The notes under the pieces: model-generated
Told to the model about the DNA's origin: nothing
Databases searched by the model: none
What the model saw: the letters and a program-made list of their open reading frames with translations, nothing else
Translations under genes and position numbers: made by a program
Origin: Qipengyuania flava
Lineage (GTDB): Bacteria; Pseudomonadota; Alphaproteobacteria; Sphingomonadales; Sphingomonadaceae
Direction of reading: 5' to 3'
Assembly (NCBI RefSeq): GCF_011762005.1
Contig: NZ_JAASQU010000002.1
Coordinates: 620,001 to 684,000, forward strand
DNA: 64,000 nucleotides
Shown: positions 62,421 through 64,000 of the stretch, one piece after another
Position numbering within the stretch: the first letter of the stretch is position 1
Layout of the letters: each line of letters starts with the position of its first letter

Positions 62421-64000
62421 ATGGAACAGTCTTTAGTTATCGCGATGGTCGGGATGCTCGGCGTCGGCGCACAATGGGTGGCCTGGCGAACGGGCTGGCC
62501 GGCGATCGTGCTGATGCTGGCCGCGGGCTTTCTCGCAGGTCCGGTACTCGATCTTTTCGATCCCGAGCACGCCTTCGGCGAACTGCTCGACCCGATGATC
62601 GCGATCGGCGTTGCGCTGATCCTCTTCGAAGGTGGCCTTAGCCTAGACTTCCGTGAGCTACGCCATGCCGGTGAAGGGGTGTGGCGGCTCGTGCTGCTGG
62701 GCGGCCCGATCGCCTGGGTGCTCGGCGCCTTCGCCGCACACTCGATCGGCGGCCTCGAGTGGCCGGTTGCGATCCTGTTCGCCGGTATTCTCGTGGTGAC
62801 GGGCCCGACCGTCGTAATGCCGCTGCTACGTCAATCATCGGTAAAAGCGCGCCCGGCCGCGATTCTCAAATGGGAAGCCATCGTCAACGATCCGATCGGC
62901 GCCCTGTTTGCCGTCGTGTCCTACGAATATTTTCGCGCGGTCGCCGAAGCGCCGGGATCGAGCCTGTTCGAGGTGGTCCCGCCACTGATCTTCGCCGCCA
63001 TCATTGCCGGGCTGATCGGCTATGTCGCTGCCGCCGCGATCGCCTGGGCATTCCCGCGTGGGGCGATTCCCGAATATCTCAAGGTGCCGGTTCTCCTCAC
63101 CTCGGTCATCGTCGTATTCGTCCTGTCGAATCAGATCGAGCACGAAGCGGGCCTCGTGGCGGTTACCGTCATGGGCATCGCGCTGGCGAATATGAATATC
63201 TCTTCGCTGCGCAGTATCCACCCCTTCAAGCAGAACATTGCGGTGATCCTGATAGCGGGCATCTTCATCCTGCTCTCGGCCAGCCTCGAATTCGAGCAAT
63301 TGGCCTATCTCAACTGGAACTTCGGCCTGTTCCTCCTTGCGCTGCTCTTCCTCGTTCGGCCGGCGACGATCCTGCTCAGCCTTCTCGGCAGTTCGGTGCC
63401 GTGGAACGAGCGTCTGTTCCTAGCCTGGATCGCGCCGCGTGGGATCGTGCTGGTGGCGATCTCGGGCCTGTTCGCGTTGCGGCTCGAGGACATCGGCTAC
63501 GATGGTACGGCGCTGATCGGGCTGAGCTTCGCCGTGGTGGTTGCTACCATCGTGGCGCATGGCTTCACCATCGACCTCGTCGCGCGCCTGCTCAATCTGA
63601 AGGGCAGCAACCGGCCGGGGATATTGATCGTCGGAAGTACGCCGTGGACGATCTCGCTCGCCCTGATGATGCAGGAATTGAAGACGCCGGTGATGGTGGT
63701 CGATGCGAGCTGGCAGCGTCTGGCGCTCGCGCGGCAAAAGGGCCTGCCCTTCTATCACGGCGAGATCCTCAACGAGGCGACCGAACACAATCTCGATCTC
63801 ACGCCCTATGCGATGCTCGTCGCGGCGACCGAGAATGAGGCCTACAATGCGCTCGTCTGCAACGAATTTGCGCATGAAATCGGGCGCGATACCGTGTTCC
63901 AGCTTGGCGATGCGGTGGATGATGACGATCGTCACTCGCTGCCCAGCAGTATCCGCGGGCGCGCACTTTTCGAAACCGGCTTCGGGGTCGAGGACGTCAA
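62421..64000 (+). CDS. CPA1-type sodium/proton antiporter with C-terminal NAD-binding domain (3' end missing)
   Basis: At least 526 codons are present and the gene leaves the window. The N-terminal ~400 residues have about twelve hydrophobic helices. Antiporter core features are ILVVTGPTVVMPLLRQSSV and KWEAIVNDPIGALFAVVSYE with the Asn-Asp pair. A Rossmann-like TrkA-N domain begins around residue 395 (PGILIVGSTPWTISLALMMQ). It probably exchanges Na+ or K+ for protons at the inner membrane. ATG 62421 follows GAGAGGGGC, which could be the ribosome-binding site. Confidence 0.85.
   Translation, partial: MEQSLVIAMVGMLGVGAQWVAWRTGWPAIVLMLAAGFLAGPVLDLFDPEHAFGELLDPMIAIGVALILFEGGLSLDFRELRHAGEGVWRLVLLGGPIAWVLGAFAAHSIGGLEWPVAILFAGILVVTGPTVVMPLLRQSSVKARPAAILKWEAIVNDPIGALFAVVSYEYFRAVAEAPGSSLFEVVPPLIFAAIIAGLIGYVAAAAIAWAFPRGAIPEYLKVPVLLTSVIVVFVLSNQIEHEAGLVAVTVMGIALANMNISSLRSIHPFKQNIAVILIAGIFILLSASLEFEQLAYLNWNFGLFLLALLFLVRPATILLSLLGSSVPWNERLFLAWIAPRGIVLVAISGLFALRLEDIGYDGTALIGLSFAVVVATIVAHGFTIDLVARLLNLKGSNRPGILIVGSTPWTISLALMMQELKTPVMVVDASWQRLALARQKGLPFYHGEILNEATEHNLDLTPYAMLVAATENEAYNALVCNEFAHEIGRDTVFQLGDAVDDDDRHSLPSSIRGRALFETGFGVEDV

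Overview
This 64 kb window is a contiguous stretch of GC-rich chromosome from an alphaproteobacterium. Most likely it is a member of the Sphingomonadales, and the Erythrobacteraceae (Erythrobacter, Qipengyuania, Altererythrobacter and relatives) fit best. Supporting this are sciP and trcR, two alphaproteobacterial cell-cycle regulators; a petABC bc1 operon; a bactofilin/M23 pair; and a GGAAC-N17-CGTT promoter of the type read by the alphaproteobacterial general-stress sigma factor EcfG. The genus is inferred from gene content and style, not from a marker gene. Coding density is very high, starts are often GTG or TTG, and genes overlap through ATGA or GTGA. There is no rRNA operon, prophage, intact insertion sequence or CRISPR array. 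One tRNA, tRNA-Thr(GGT), is present.

Layout. 1-5.4 kb: start of clpA, a DUF1192 gene, a quinone oxidoreductase/GST pair, a LpxH-like phosphatase coupled to a GT4 glycosyltransferase, and trcR. 5.4-8.7 kb: an acyl-CoA ligase converging on a bactofilin/M23 peptidase pair. 8.9-14.3 kb: a same-strand run nadD-rsfS-rlmH-envC-like-ctpA-dsbB-coq7. 14.3-17.4 kb: a secreted unknown, then wecB and wecC for UDP-ManNAcA synthesis. 17.4-25.4 kb: fabI/BrkB/DnaJ-like on the minus strand, pdxH/CDF/PhzF on the plus strand, an S12 serine-hydrolase lipoprotein divergent from a small Cys-containing membrane protein, and mnmA. 25.4-32.7 kb: sciP with DnaA- and CtrA-like sites upstream, a GlsB-type stress protein behind an EcfG-like promoter, and an RND efflux pair coupled to a DUF445 gene. 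32.7-38.3 kb: etfBA, a DUF6265 gene, sucC, an inositol-monophosphatase-family gene and an OmpA-type lipoprotein.

38.3-47.6 kb: a CNNM/CorC-type gene converges on a long minus-strand cluster (small gene, gpmA, purE, purK, folA, ribF, ileS, lspA, DUF3035). Between them lies a roughly 250-bp inverted-repeat element whose outermost bases supply the stop codons of both genes. 47.7-55.2 kb: tRNA-Thr, a DECR-type dienoyl-CoA reductase, a PH-domain membrane pair, and several small metabolic or transport genes. 55.3-64 kb: pepN, pgeF, the petABC bc1 operon with a strong terminator, apt, and a CPA1-type antiporter that runs off the window.

Most of the window is housekeeping: respiration, tRNA modification, cell-envelope hydrolysis control, purine/folate/flavin synthesis. 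The accessory interest lies in the inverted-repeat element, the enlarged RND permease, the promoter-like sites near sciP, glsB and petA, and a few conserved-looking proteins of unknown role. I did not find a clear defence or biosynthetic system.
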